Shown: positions 35,655 to 44,481 of the stretch, one piece after another
Numbering within the stretch: the first letter of the stretch is position 1
Layout: each line of letters opens with the position of its first letter
Assembly: GCF_014652715.1 (NCBI RefSeq)
Contig: NZ_BMZI01000001.1
Coordinates: forward strand, 143,842-207,841
DNA length: 64,000 bases
Source: Salinicola rhizosphaerae
GTDB lineage: Bacteria; Pseudomonadota; Gammaproteobacteria; Pseudomonadales; Halomonadaceae
Direction: 5' to 3'
Made by a program: the position numbers and the translations under genes
The notes under the pieces: generated by a model
What the model saw: only the letters and a program-made list of their open reading frames with translations
Databases searched by the model: none
Told to the model about the DNA's origin: nothing

Positions 35655-36086
35655 TCAGGGCACGACCATGACGGGAATCGGAGAGACCTGAACCAGGTGA
35701 CTGGTGGTGCTGCCGAAGATCAGATTGAGCGGCGAGCGCCCCTGCCGGCCGACATAGATCTCGTCGGCGGAGATCTCCTTGGCATAATCGATCAACAGTC
35801 GTGAAGGGTGTCCGTAGCGAATCTCGCCACTGACGTCGGCGCCTTCCTGCATCAGCCCTGCGAGCAGCGGCTGCATGATGCGCGTGTCGACTTCGGCCAT
35901 TTCTCGCTTGCGATCGGCGCTTCGGCTATCGGCCTCCTGCGCGGTGTAGATCTTGTAGGGCGACCAGTCGATCACGTACAGCACCACCAGCTTCGCTGGC
36001 ATCGTCTTGGCCCGCTCGGCGGCGAAGCGAGCGGCACGTGCGCTCCCTTCGCTGCCATCGACGCCGACAAGGTAGGTTTGCGTCAT
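35655..36086 (-). CDS. Universal stress protein (UspA-like)
   Basis: The 143-residue protein has the Usp alpha/beta fold, starting YLVGVDGSEGSARAARFA. The nucleotide-binding loop near the C-terminus is GRQGRSPLNLIFGST, that is G-2x-G-8x-G-S. This is one residue shorter than the ATP-binding consensus G-2x-G-9x-G-S/T, so ATP binding is likely but not certain. The end SPIPVMVVP is typical. Single USP genes next to Na+-symporter genes are common in halophiles; whether the two are cotranscribed is not clear. AAGGAGAT precedes the start. Confidence 0.92.
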   Translation of the reverse strand: MTQTYLVGVDGSEGSARAARFAAERAKTMPAKLVVLYVIDWSPYKIYTAQEADSRSADRKREMAEVDTRIMQPLLAGLMQEGADVSGEIRYGHPSRLLIDYAKEISADEIYVGRQGRSPLNLIFGSTTSHLVQVSPIPVMVVP

Positions 36087-36385
36087 GTCGATCTCCTTGT
36101 TGTTATGCCACGCTGTCGTGAACGTTCAACGCGAGGGTCTCGCAGGGGCGTAGATCGCGATTGAGCCTTAATTGATATTGAACAAAAGTGGAAAAATCGC
36201 AAACCACGTTCGTTGACAGGTCGTTGATCGTGACCGGGCCGACGCCAGGCGTCGGTAACGCTTTGCAACAACGTGGAGATTTTTCGAGGGATTTTCAAAA
36301 ACCTGACGCCAAGCGTTCAGGTTTGCGCTGCATCGCGCCACACTGGAGCGCAACGCTCATCATCTATCGCAAGGACTGCCCACGC
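36087..36385. other. 299-bp divergent intergenic region with a hairpin
   Basis: Between the stress protein gene and the phosphoesterase gene, AAAACCTGA at 36298-36306 pairs with TCAGGTTT at 36317-36324, with an inner CGC/GCG pair and a CAA loop. There is no T-run, so this is probably a 5'-leader hairpin of the phosphoesterase mRNA or a binding site. The remainder is AT-richer than the surroundings (36170-36200, 36280-36300), which would suit promoters on both strands. Confidence 0.4.
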
Positions 36386-37531
36386 GTGCGACACCACCGA
36401 TCGTTTCTCCGTATTCGCCTTCTGCTGCTGATCCTCCACCTTTACGTCGGCTGGCGCCTGATTCCGGATCTGGCGGTGGGGACGATCGGTTCGGCGCTTC
36501 TCGGTGCGTATCTGGTAGCGAGTGCGCTGCTGATTCCGCTGGTGGTACGGGTCACTTGGCTCAACGGGCGTTGGCTCGCCTGGCCCGTGGCGATAATGAC
36601 TGGGCTATTTTCGTTTCTGCTTGGCTTTACCCTGGTCCGTGATGTCGTGCTGGGCGTCTGGGCCGTCGCGGGGTCGCCATCGACCGCCATCCTCACTTCA
36701 AGCGCCTGGCTGGTGCTCGTGGCAACGCTCATGCTGGCTGGCTACGCGCTCTGGCAGGGCCGGCGTCTGCCCCCGGTGGTCGAAGTCGACGTGGCGCTGG
36801 AAACTCTGCCCGCAGGTCTAGACGGCTTCACGATCGTGCAGCTCAGCGATCTCCACATCGGGCCGACCATCAAGGGCGGTCATCTCCGTCGAATCATCGA
36901 GCGCACCAACGCGCTGTCCCCGGATCTGGTTGCGATCACCGGCGACCTGACCGATGGGCGGGTGGATGAATTGATGCCCGAGCTCGAGTCGCTGTCGCGC
37001 ATCGAGGCGCGTCATGGCACGTTCTGCGTCACCGGAAACCACGAGTATTACAGCGAGGCGGAGGCCTGGGTCGCCGCGTTTCGCCGTCTCGGGCTGCGTG
37101 TTCTGGTCAATGAATTCGCGCTCCTCGAACACGATACAGACCAGTTGGCGGTTGCCGGTATCACCGACCTCACCGCCGGCTACTACGTCGACCGTCACCG
37201 CAGCGACCCGACGCAGGCAGCCGAGGGCATGCCGCAGGGCATCCCTCGCATTCTGCTGGCGCATCAGCCCAACTCCGCGCCCGCGGCTGCGCTCTCGGGT
37301 TTCGATCTGCAGCTATCCGGTCACACCCACGGCGGCCAGATCTGGCCCTGGAGCCTTCTGGCCAGACGCGCCAATCGGTTTCTCGCCGGGCTGGGCAGAG
37401 AAGGGCGAATGTGGGTCTACACCAGCCGCGGGACGGGTTACTGGGGACCGCCGATGCGTCTCGGTGCGCCCTCGGAAATTACCCGAATACGCCTGCGGCA
37501 GGCGGAAGGTGCGTCCATCGCGCAGACGTGA
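36386..37531 (+). CDS. Membrane-anchored metallophosphoesterase
   Basis: The 381-residue protein has four or five N-terminal hydrophobic helices (about residues 8-135), then a calcineurin-like phosphoesterase domain with all metal motifs: SDLHIG, ITGDLTDG, GNHEYY, AHQP and SGHTHGGQ. The layout is that of YkuE/YaeI-like membrane phosphodiesterases, which may act on phospholipids or UDP-sugars; the substrate is unknown. The start is taken as GTG at 36386, with AAGGA at 36371-36375. The frame runs back to 36188 but those residues overlap the hairpin region and look non-coding. Confidence 0.87.
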   Translation: MRHHRSFLRIRLLLLILHLYVGWRLIPDLAVGTIGSALLGAYLVASALLIPLVVRVTWLNGRWLAWPVAIMTGLFSFLLGFTLVRDVVLGVWAVAGSPSTAILTSSAWLVLVATLMLAGYALWQGRRLPPVVEVDVALETLPAGLDGFTIVQLSDLHIGPTIKGGHLRRIIERTNALSPDLVAITGDLTDGRVDELMPELESLSRIEARHGTFCVTGNHEYYSEAEAWVAAFRRLGLRVLVNEFALLEHDTDQLAVAGITDLTAGYYVDRHRSDPTQAAEGMPQGIPRILLAHQPNSAPAAALSGFDLQLSGHTHGGQIWPWSLLARRANRFLAGLGREGRMWVYTSRGTGYWGPPMRLGAPSEITRIRLRQAEGASIAQT

Positions 37532-37583
37532 GGGCACGCATCGAAATGACGTTAAATCCAGGATAAAGACAAAGGATGACATC

Positions 37584-39008
37584 ATGTTCGATTCGACGGA
37601 GCGCTGGGTTCTCGGCGTGGTGGTGACGATCTGTTTTTTGTTGCTGATCGGCTATGCGGCGCACTTCTATCGCTCGACCAAGACCTACGCCGATTACAAC
37701 GTCGCAGGCCGCTCGGCTTCGCTGTTTCCGATGATTCTGACCATCGTGGGTACCGCGATCGGTGGCTCGGTATTGCTGGGGGCGATGAGCCAGGGCTATG
37801 TCAGCGGCCTGGGGCAGATCTGGTTACCGGGGTCATTCACCGTGACCAGCATCCTGTTGGCGGTTTTCTTTCTGCGGCGCATTCGCGAGGTGGGGGACGC
37901 TCACGACATGGTCTCGATCGCGGATTTCACCGCACTGCGATTCGGCAATGGCGCCCGTATCCCGACGATCATCAGCATCCTGTGCGCCTACTGCGCCATT
38001 ACCGGCATGCAGTTCGTCGCCATCGCCACGATTCTCCATCTCGTTTTTGGTCTTAGCACCACCATGGGAATCTTGATCGCATGGCTACTGCTGACGCTGA
38101 AGACCTATCTTGGGGGGCTGAAGGCGGTCATCTGGTCAGACGCGGTGCTCGGCACGCTGCAGACCATCGCGGTCGTCGTGCTGCTGGTAGTGGTCTATCA
38201 CCGGTTGGGAAGCTGGAGCGATATCGAAAGCCTGGCAGCCGCGAGAGGACAGGCCGACATGCTGGCATGGAGTGGAATTCCCATGCAGGAGTTGGCGGTC
38301 CTGTTTCTTACCATCGGTGCCTATCAGTTCGTACGCCAGGATCTCTGGCAGCGGATCTGGGCTGCGAAGAGCCTTCCCACAATTCGTTGGGCCTACTGGA
38401 TCGGGCTCATCGTGGCGTTTCTGACCGGTGCCGTGGTTGTGGTGCTGGGCACATTCGGGGCAGTCGGCCTGGACCTGGATCTCGCTGATCCTGGCCTTGT
38501 CTATTACGCCATCATTCAAGAGGTTTTGCCGCTACCGCTGGTGGCATTGATGATCGTTGCGTTGCTCTCCACGGTGATCTCCTGTGCGGACTCGTTTTTC
38601 ATTGCGGGCGCATCCTCGATCGCCAATGACATCATACGCCCGCGTCTCAAACGTACCGACGAGCGCACACTGCTGCGATACAGTCGGCTGTCGGTCGTCA
38701 TCATGTCGTTGATCGCACTGGCACTGGCGCTTTATCTACCCAATCTGGTCCAGATGTGGATTCTCGGATCCGCCATGTTGGTATCCGGACTACTGGCGCC
38801 GGTGCTCGCTGCGCTGGTCTGGCCGCGTCTGGCGCCCGTGGCAGGACTGACGTCAATGTGGACCGGTCTGGCGGTGGCGATACTCTGGCAGGTGACTGGC
38901 CAGCCCTTCGGCTGGCATCCGGTGTTTGTCGGCCTGCCGGTGTCGATCCTCGCGCTGGCGGTGGGCGCGCTGATGGCGCGGCCTGCCGAATCGCTCGAGG
39001 CTTCGTGA
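37584..39008 (+). CDS. Sodium:solute symporter (SSS family)
   Basis: The 474-residue protein has about thirteen hydrophobic helices and the SSS pattern: YADYNVAGRSAS, GTAIGGSVLLGAMSQGY (first unwound helix), FTALRFG, and SCADSFFIAGASSIANDII, where the serines at the last position are typical Na+ ligands. Members carry proline, pantothenate, sugars or urea; the substrate here cannot be read from sequence. The ATG at 37584 follows AAAGGA. It is 52 bp after the phosphoesterase gene and convergent with mfd, 17 bp apart. Confidence 0.9.
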   Translation: MFDSTERWVLGVVVTICFLLLIGYAAHFYRSTKTYADYNVAGRSASLFPMILTIVGTAIGGSVLLGAMSQGYVSGLGQIWLPGSFTVTSILLAVFFLRRIREVGDAHDMVSIADFTALRFGNGARIPTIISILCAYCAITGMQFVAIATILHLVFGLSTTMGILIAWLLLTLKTYLGGLKAVIWSDAVLGTLQTIAVVVLLVVVYHRLGSWSDIESLAAARGQADMLAWSGIPMQELAVLFLTIGAYQFVRQDLWQRIWAAKSLPTIRWAYWIGLIVAFLTGAVVVVLGTFGAVGLDLDLADPGLVYYAIIQEVLPLPLVALMIVALLSTVISCADSFFIAGASSIANDIIRPRLKRTDERTLLRYSRLSVVIMSLIALALALYLPNLVQMWILGSAMLVSGLLAPVLAALVWPRLAPVAGLTSMWTGLAVAILWQVTGQPFGWHPVFVGLPVSILALAVGALMARPAESLEAS

Positions 39009-39025
39009 GACACGCAGTCCGCTTC

Positions 39026-42000
39026 TCATGCAGCCTTGGCTTTGCGGTTGAGCGTATCGAGCAGTTCGTCGATTCGCTGAAAGCGGGCTTCTTCTTTCTC
39101 CATTTCGCCGGTGAAGCGCAACGTGTCGGCGCCGTCGAGCTTGTAGCGTGCCGGCTGACGCTGGATCAGTTCGACCAGCGTCATCGGATCGACCTGCGGG
39201 TCGGCGCCAAAGATCACGCGGCCTCGCTCGGCGCCGGCCTCGAGTTTGGCGATCCCCAGCCGTTCGGCACGCTGACGTAGCCGGGTCTGACGGAACAGCG
39301 TCTTGAGTGGCGCCGGCAGCAGTCCGAAGCGGTCGATCATCTCGACCTGCAGCTCCTTGAGCTCGCCTTCGTTGGCGGCGCTGGAGATGCGCTTGTACAT
39401 GATCAACCGCTGCTGGATATCGGGCAGATAGTCGTCCGGGATCAGCGCCGGCAGGTTGAGACTGATCTCGGTGCCGTCGTCCAGCGGCGCTTCGATGTTG
39501 GGCGTCTTGCCGGCGCGAATCGCTTTCACCGCGCGATCGAGCATCTGCATGTAGAGGCTGTAACCGACCGTCTCCATCTGGCCGCTCTGCTCGTCGCCGA
39601 GCAGCTCGCCGGCACCGCGAATCTCCATATCATGACTTGCCAGCGTGAACCCGGCACCGAGGTCATCGCTTTGCGTGATCGCTTCCAGCCGCTTGATGGC
39701 GTCCTTGGTCATCGCCTTGGGCGGCGGTGTCAACAGATAGGCGTAGGCCTGGTGGTGGCTGCGCCCGACTCTTCCGCGTAGTTGGTGAAGCTGAGCCAGG
39801 CCGAACTTGTCGGCGCGCTCGATGACGATGGTATTGGCGCTCGGCACGTCGATGCCGGTCTCGATGATGGTCGAGCAGACCAGTACGTTGAAACGCTTGT
39901 GGTAGAAATCCGACATTACCCGTTCGAGCGCGCGCTCCGGCAATTGGCCATGGGCGACTCCGACGCGTGCGTCGGGCACCAGCTCACGCACCTTGTCGGC
40001 GGTGGCTTCGATGGTCTTGACCTCGTTGTGCAGGAAATAGACCTGGCCGCCGCGCAGAATCTCCCGCAGGAGCGCCTCCTTGACCACCGCTTCGTTACGC
40101 TGCTGCACGAAGGTTTTGACCGACAGGCGTCGTGCCGGCGGTGTCGCGATGATCGAGAGATCGCGGATACCGTTCATGGCCATGTTGAGCGTACGCGGGA
40201 TCGGCGTGGCGGTGAGCGTGAGAATGTCGACTTCGGCGCGCAGTTGCTTCAGGCGCTCTTTCTGCGAGACGCCGAAGCGGTGCTCCTCGTCGATGATCAT
40301 CAGTCCCAGGTTGGGCGCCTTGAACGACTTCGACAGGAGTTTATGCGTGCCAATGACGATATCGGAACGCCCCTCGGCGATGCGCTGCATCGCGTCGCTC
40401 TCTCCCTTGCCGCCGGTGAAGCGTGAAAGCATTTCGATCTGCACGGCGGTGTCGGCGAAGCGGTCACGGAAATTGTCATAGTGCTGCTGGGCGAGCAGGG
40501 TGGTCGGAACCAGCACGACCACCTGGCGACCGGTGTTGACCGCCAGGAAGGCTGCACGCATGGCAACCTCTGTCTTACCGAAGCCGACGTCGCCACAGAC
40601 GACGCGGTCCATTGGTCTTGGGGCGGTCATGTCGGCGATGACCGCCTCGATGGCGGCCTGCTGATCCGGTGTCTCCTCGAAAGGGAAGCTCGCGGCGAAG
40701 CGTGCGTACTCCTCACCGGGTTCGTCGCAGGCAAAGCCCTCTCGGGCCTCACGGCGGGCGTAGATGTCCAGAAGCTCCGCTGCGGTGTCCCGGACCTTTT
40801 CCGCGGCCTTGCGTTTGGCCTTGTCCCAGCTGTCGGAACCGAGTTTGTGCAGGGGCGCGAGTTCGTCGCTGGCGCCGGCGTAGCGTGAGATCAGCTGAAG
40901 GTTATCGACCGGCACGTAGAGCTTGGCCCCCCCAGCGTATTCGAGCGCGAGAAACTCTGCCGCCTGCCCACCGGCGCTGATCGTCTCGAGGCCCTGATAA
41001 CGGCCGACGCCGTGGTGCTGGTGGACCACCGGCGAGCCGGGCTTGAGCTCGGAAAGGTGACGCACGGCGAGCTCGTTGTCGTCGGTCGCCTTGGCGCGGC
41101 GGCGGGTCTGACGCACGATCTCGCCATAAAGCTCCGTCTCGGTGATGATCGCCAGCGCAGGGTCGCCCAGCCACAGGCCTTCATCGAGGGCACCTTCGGT
41201 GATCGCCACCGGCAGCTCGCTGGCGAGAAACGTCTGCCAGTCATCGACGTGCGAAATATGGCGCCGTAGTGGCGACAGGGTCTCGTCGAGGGCTTCACGC
41301 CGACCGCGAGACTCGGCCACGAACAGCACGCGCACATCGCGGTGGCTGTCGAGAAACTGCTCGAGACGATCCAGTGGGCGCTGGGCGCGCGCGTTGATGG
41401 CGACTTCGGGTGGCGGCTGTGTCGCGCTGGCCAGCGTCGACCTCGAGTCGGTATCGCGGATGAATTCGAGGCGCGGGTGGCGCTTGATCGCGGCGAACGC
41501 TTCGGCCACCGGCACGAAGGCCTTGACCGGTGGCAGCAGCGGTCGGGTGGGATCGACGCCGAGGTTGTCATAACGGCTCTCGATCGCCCGCCAATGATGC
41601 TCGGCGGCCTCGAAGACGCCTGGCAGCAGGGCGACGCGTGTGTCGTCGGCGAGGTGCTCGAACAGGGTGGCGGTCTCCTCGAAGAACAGCGGCAGATACT
41701 GTTCGAGACCCGGTGATGGAATTCTCTTGATCGCGTCGACATACAGCGGGCACTGGCGCGGGTCGACGTCGAAAAGGGTTTCGAAACCCTCGCGAAAACA
41801 GGCGATGGCCGAGCGCGATAGTGAGTACTCGTGCGCCGGCAGCAGTTCGACTCGCTCGATCTTTTCCTGAGAGCGCTGGGTGTCGGGGTCGAAGCGGCGC
41901 AGGGAGTCGATGTCGTCATCGAACAGGTCGATGCGCAGCGGGGCGTTCGTGCCCATGGGATAGAGGTCGATCAAGGCGCCGCGCATGGCGTACTCGCCGG

Positions 42001-42475
42001 GTTCGTAGACGGTCTCCACGGCGCGATAGCCAGCACGGGAGAGGCGCTCGCGAAAGCCCTCGCGGTCGAGCTTGTCGCCGGTGGCGAGTGTCAGCACGCG
42101 CCCGGCGACGTAATCGCGCGGCGGCAGGCGCTGCATCAGGGTATTGATCGGCACCAGTACGATGCCCTGGGTTCCTTCCTGTAGCTCTCGCAGGGTGCGA
42201 AGACGGGAAGAGACGATGTCCTGATGCGGTGAAAAACTGTCGTAGGGCAGCGTTTCCCAATCAGGGAAAGGCATCACCGGCACTTGGGCATAGAAACGCA
42301 GCGCGCTCTCGAGACGCTGCGCGCTGGCGGTGTCCGGCGTAATGACGAGTAGCGGCGCGTCATCGGCCAGCCGCGCGAGTGCCAGGGCGCTGGCACTACC
42401 GTGGGGCAGCTGACAATAGGTGATCTCTCGCGTGCCGGTCGGCAGCGGCGGGGCAAGCGGTGTGAAGTGCGACAT
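39026..42475 (-). CDS. mfd: Transcription-repair coupling factor Mfd
   Basis: Mfd removes RNA polymerase stalled at DNA lesions and recruits UvrA. The 1149-residue protein has the N-terminal UvrB-homology module, the CarD-like RNA polymerase-binding domain (GSPVVHQHHGVGRYQGLE), then a RecG-like translocase: Walker A GDVGFGKTEVA, DEEH box IIDEEHRFG and motifs through TGIDVPSANTI. The C-terminal TRCF domain follows. The start is MSHFTPLAPP at 42475, with GAAAGG close before it; ten additional residues upstream in frame are unlikely. Divergent from the GAPDH gene, as in pseudomonads. Confidence 0.97.
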   Translation of the reverse strand: MSHFTPLAPPLPTGTREITYCQLPHGSASALALARLADDAPLLVITPDTASAQRLESALRFYAQVPVMPFPDWETLPYDSFSPHQDIVSSRLRTLRELQEGTQGIVLVPINTLMQRLPPRDYVAGRVLTLATGDKLDREGFRERLSRAGYRAVETVYEPGEYAMRGALIDLYPMGTNAPLRIDLFDDDIDSLRRFDPDTQRSQEKIERVELLPAHEYSLSRSAIACFREGFETLFDVDPRQCPLYVDAIKRIPSPGLEQYLPLFFEETATLFEHLADDTRVALLPGVFEAAEHHWRAIESRYDNLGVDPTRPLLPPVKAFVPVAEAFAAIKRHPRLEFIRDTDSRSTLASATQPPPEVAINARAQRPLDRLEQFLDSHRDVRVLFVAESRGRREALDETLSPLRRHISHVDDWQTFLASELPVAITEGALDEGLWLGDPALAIITETELYGEIVRQTRRRAKATDDNELAVRHLSELKPGSPVVHQHHGVGRYQGLETISAGGQAAEFLALEYAGGAKLYVPVDNLQLISRYAGASDELAPLHKLGSDSWDKAKRKAAEKVRDTAAELLDIYARREAREGFACDEPGEEYARFAASFPFEETPDQQAAIEAVIADMTAPRPMDRVVCGDVGFGKTEVAMRAAFLAVNTGRQVVVLVPTTLLAQQHYDNFRDRFADTAVQIEMLSRFTGGKGESDAMQRIAEGRSDIVIGTHKLLSKSFKAPNLGLMIIDEEHRFGVSQKERLKQLRAEVDILTLTATPIPRTLNMAMNGIRDLSIIATPPARRLSVKTFVQQRNEAVVKEALLREILRGGQVYFLHNEVKTIEATADKVRELVPDARVGVAHGQLPERALERVMSDFYHKRFNVLVCSTIIETGIDVPSANTIVIERADKFGLAQLHQLRGRVGRSHHQAYAYLLTPPPKAMTKDAIKRLEAITQSDDLGAGFTLASHDMEIRGAGELLGDEQSGQMETVGYSLYMQMLDRAVKAIRAGKTPNIEAPLDDGTEISLNLPALIPDDYLPDIQQRLIMYKRISSAANEGELKELQVEMIDRFGLLPAPLKTLFRQTRLRQRAERLGIAKLEAGAERGRVIFGADPQVDPMTLVELIQRQPARYKLDGADTLRFTGEMEKEEARFQRIDELLDTLNRKAKAA

Positions 42476-42581
42476 GGGCCTTTCGACGAACGAGTTTGCG
42501 TGCACGGATGATAGCAGGCTACGCGGGCTTGCGGGGCGCGAGCGTCATCGGGCGGGGCGGGGATCGGCAATATTCGACTTT

Positions 42582-42596
42582 TGTAGTGAAACTACA
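42582..42596. promoter_or_regulatory. HexR/RccR-type palindrome upstream of GAPDH
   Basis: The 15 bases TGTAGTGAAACTACA form a perfect 6+3+6 palindrome. They fit the HexR consensus as I recall it for Gammaproteobacteria (TGTARTNNNAYTACA); the related RccR site is similar. Both are RpiR-family regulators that respond to Entner-Doudoroff intermediates and control gap, zwf, edd and pyk genes. It lies 128 bp before the GAPDH start and in the mfd-GAPDH divergent region. Confidence 0.68.
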
Positions 42597-42617
42597 CCGT
42601 TTGCGACTACGCGGAGA

Positions 42618-42647
42618 TTGCGGCGCTTTTCATAGGGTGCGGATAAT
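42618..42647 (+). promoter_or_regulatory. Candidate GAPDH promoter
   Basis: TTGCGG at 42618-42623 and GATAAT at 42642-42647 are spaced 18 bp apart. The GATAAT matches the -10 consensus at five of six positions. The HexR-like site is centred about 65 bp upstream of the expected start of transcription, a position more typical of activation than simple blocking. Confidence 0.42.
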
Positions 42648-42724
42648 ACGGCAGTTTTTGCACGAGACGATCCGCGCACGGATCCGACCGATTCCCGCGA
42701 ACCCGATGATCCGAGGGCCCGAAC

Positions 42725-44176
42725 GTGAGTCAGGAACAGCTCGATAACGTCTTCCAGGCGTGGCAGGACAACGAAACCCGCGCAGAGGAGATGATTCCGC
42801 TGCTGGGCAAACTCTACCGCCAGTACAACGTCATCCCGTCGCTCTACGGCCGCTCGCTGATCAATCGCTCGGTCACCCGCATTCTCAAGAACCACCGCTA
42901 CGTGAGAAAGGTCGAAGGTACCGAGCTTTCGGTCGCGGATACGCTGCCCATGGTGCGCGCGATGACCGAGCTCGACCTCGGACCGGCGCACATCGATATC
43001 GGTCGCCTGGGTGTCGCTTTCAAGAATGCCGGCGAGAGCGACGTGGTGGCGTTTCTCAAGCGGGAACTGGCCGATATCGTGGGTCGTCATGATGCCAGCG
43101 GCATGGGCGGCGAGCCACAGGATGTCGTGCTCTATGGTTTCGGTCGCATCGGCCGGATTCTTGCCCGTATCCTGATCGAGAAAGCCGGCGGCGGGAATCT
43201 GCTGCGGCTGCGAGCGATCGTGGTGCGCGGCAGCGGCGACGATCTCGAGAAGCGTGCAAGTCTGCTGCGACGCGACTCCGTTCACGGGCCATTCTCCGGC
43301 TCGATCGATGTCGACACCGACAATCACGCGCTAATCGCCAACGGCCATTACATTCAGATCATCTACGCCAACTCTCCGGCCGAGATCGACTACACCGCTT
43401 ACGGCATCGATAACGCCATTGTGGTCGACAACACCGGCAAGTGGCGCGACCGGGAGGGGTTGTCTCAACATCTCGAGTCCCGTGGCGTGGCCAAGGTGCT
43501 GCTGACGGCGCCGGGCAAGGGCGATCTGAAAAACATCGTCTGTGGCATCAATCACGGGGATATTGCCGCCGATGACCGCATCGTCTCCGCGGCGTCGTGC
43601 ACGACGAACGCCATCGTACCGGTGCTGAAGGCGGTCAACGACGAGTTCGGCATCCTTCATGGCCATGTCGAGACGGTGCACTCCTACACCAACGACCAGA
43701 ACCTGATCGACAACTACCACAAGGGGGATCGCCGGGGGCGCAGTGCGGCGCTCAACATGGTGTTGACCGAGACCGGCGCGGCCAAGGCTGTCTCCAAGGC
43801 GCTTCCGGAACTTTCCGGCAAGCTGACCGGCAACGCGATCCGCGTGCCGACACCGAACGTGTCGATGGCCATTCTGAATCTGTCGCTGGAGCGCGAGACC
43901 GATCGAGACTCGCTCAACGAGTACCTGCGCCAGATGGCACTGCACTCGCCGATGCACAAGCAGATCGATTACGTCGACTCCCCGGAGGTCGTCTCGTCCG
44001 ATTTCGTTGGCAACCGTCATGCGGGTGTCATCGACGCCAAGGCGACGATCGCGGATGGCAAGAACGCCGTGCTCTATGTCTGGTACGACAACGAATTCGG
44101 CTACAGCTGCCAGGTGGTGCGCATCCTGCAATCGATGTCGCACGTGCATCATCGCTATCTGCCACTGAGTCCTTGA
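42725..44176 (+). CDS. Long-form glyceraldehyde-3-phosphate dehydrogenase
   Basis: This 483-residue protein combines an N-terminal helical extension of about 130 residues with a GAPDH core: LYGFGRIGRILAR (NAD-binding), SAASCTTNAIVP with catalytic Cys292, VHSYTNDQN, RVPTPNVSM and WYDNEFGYS. Typical GAPDHs have about 335 residues. Pseudomonads have the same long type beside mfd (PA3001 in P. aeruginosa, from memory); in them such paralogs serve gluconeogenesis. GTG start at 42725 with GAGGG upstream. The HexR/RccR-like palindrome and a possible promoter lie just ahead. Confidence 0.92.
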   Translation: MSQEQLDNVFQAWQDNETRAEEMIPLLGKLYRQYNVIPSLYGRSLINRSVTRILKNHRYVRKVEGTELSVADTLPMVRAMTELDLGPAHIDIGRLGVAFKNAGESDVVAFLKRELADIVGRHDASGMGGEPQDVVLYGFGRIGRILARILIEKAGGGNLLRLRAIVVRGSGDDLEKRASLLRRDSVHGPFSGSIDVDTDNHALIANGHYIQIIYANSPAEIDYTAYGIDNAIVVDNTGKWRDREGLSQHLESRGVAKVLLTAPGKGDLKNIVCGINHGDIAADDRIVSAASCTTNAIVPVLKAVNDEFGILHGHVETVHSYTNDQNLIDNYHKGDRRGRSAALNMVLTETGAAKAVSKALPELSGKLTGNAIRVPTPNVSMAILNLSLERETDRDSLNEYLRQMALHSPMHKQIDYVDSPEVVSSDFVGNRHAGVIDAKATIADGKNAVLYVWYDNEFGYSCQVVRILQSMSHVHHRYLPLSP

Positions 44177-44217
44177 AGCGAATTTCACCGCCGAACGTTA
44201 GACTTTAGTCTTGTATA

Positions 44218-44243
44218 AGCCCCGGTTCTGCCGGGGCTTTTTC
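44218..44243 (+). terminator. Rho-independent terminator of the GAPDH gene
   Basis: AGCCCCGG at 44218-44225 pairs with CCGGGGCT at 44231-44238 around TTCTG, followed by TTTTT. It ends the transcript 42 bp after the stop and isolates the nqr operon. Confidence 0.92.
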
Positions 44244-44299
44244 GTGGTCGGGAGGGGCATGGCCCTGGCCGGCGAGTGGTCTTTCGAGGCGCGTATCTT

Positions 44300-44305
44300 T
44301 ATAAT
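44300..44305 (+). promoter_or_regulatory. Candidate -10 element of the nqr operon
   Basis: A perfect TATAAT lies 177 bp before nqrA. No good -35 element is visible at 17 bp (TGGTCT at 44277-44282 is poor), so an activator may be needed. The 170-bp leader that follows has a short inverted repeat, GGTCT at 44361-44365 and AGACC at 44384-44388, and nothing else that I recognise. This accounts for the gap between the GAPDH terminator and nqrA. Confidence 0.5.
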
Positions 44306-44481
44306 GGAGCGCGATTTTTAGGTGCGGTCCATGTGGCAATGGGTCGCAGAATCCATTTCAGGTCTGATAAGTAAAGCTTTCGAAGACCGTGACGTCGTTT
44401 CGTCCACGGCGATGCTGCTGGATGCCGGACGTCCATCGACTCTTTCCTTGCGTACATCAGATTCGATAACTGGGCGAGACT

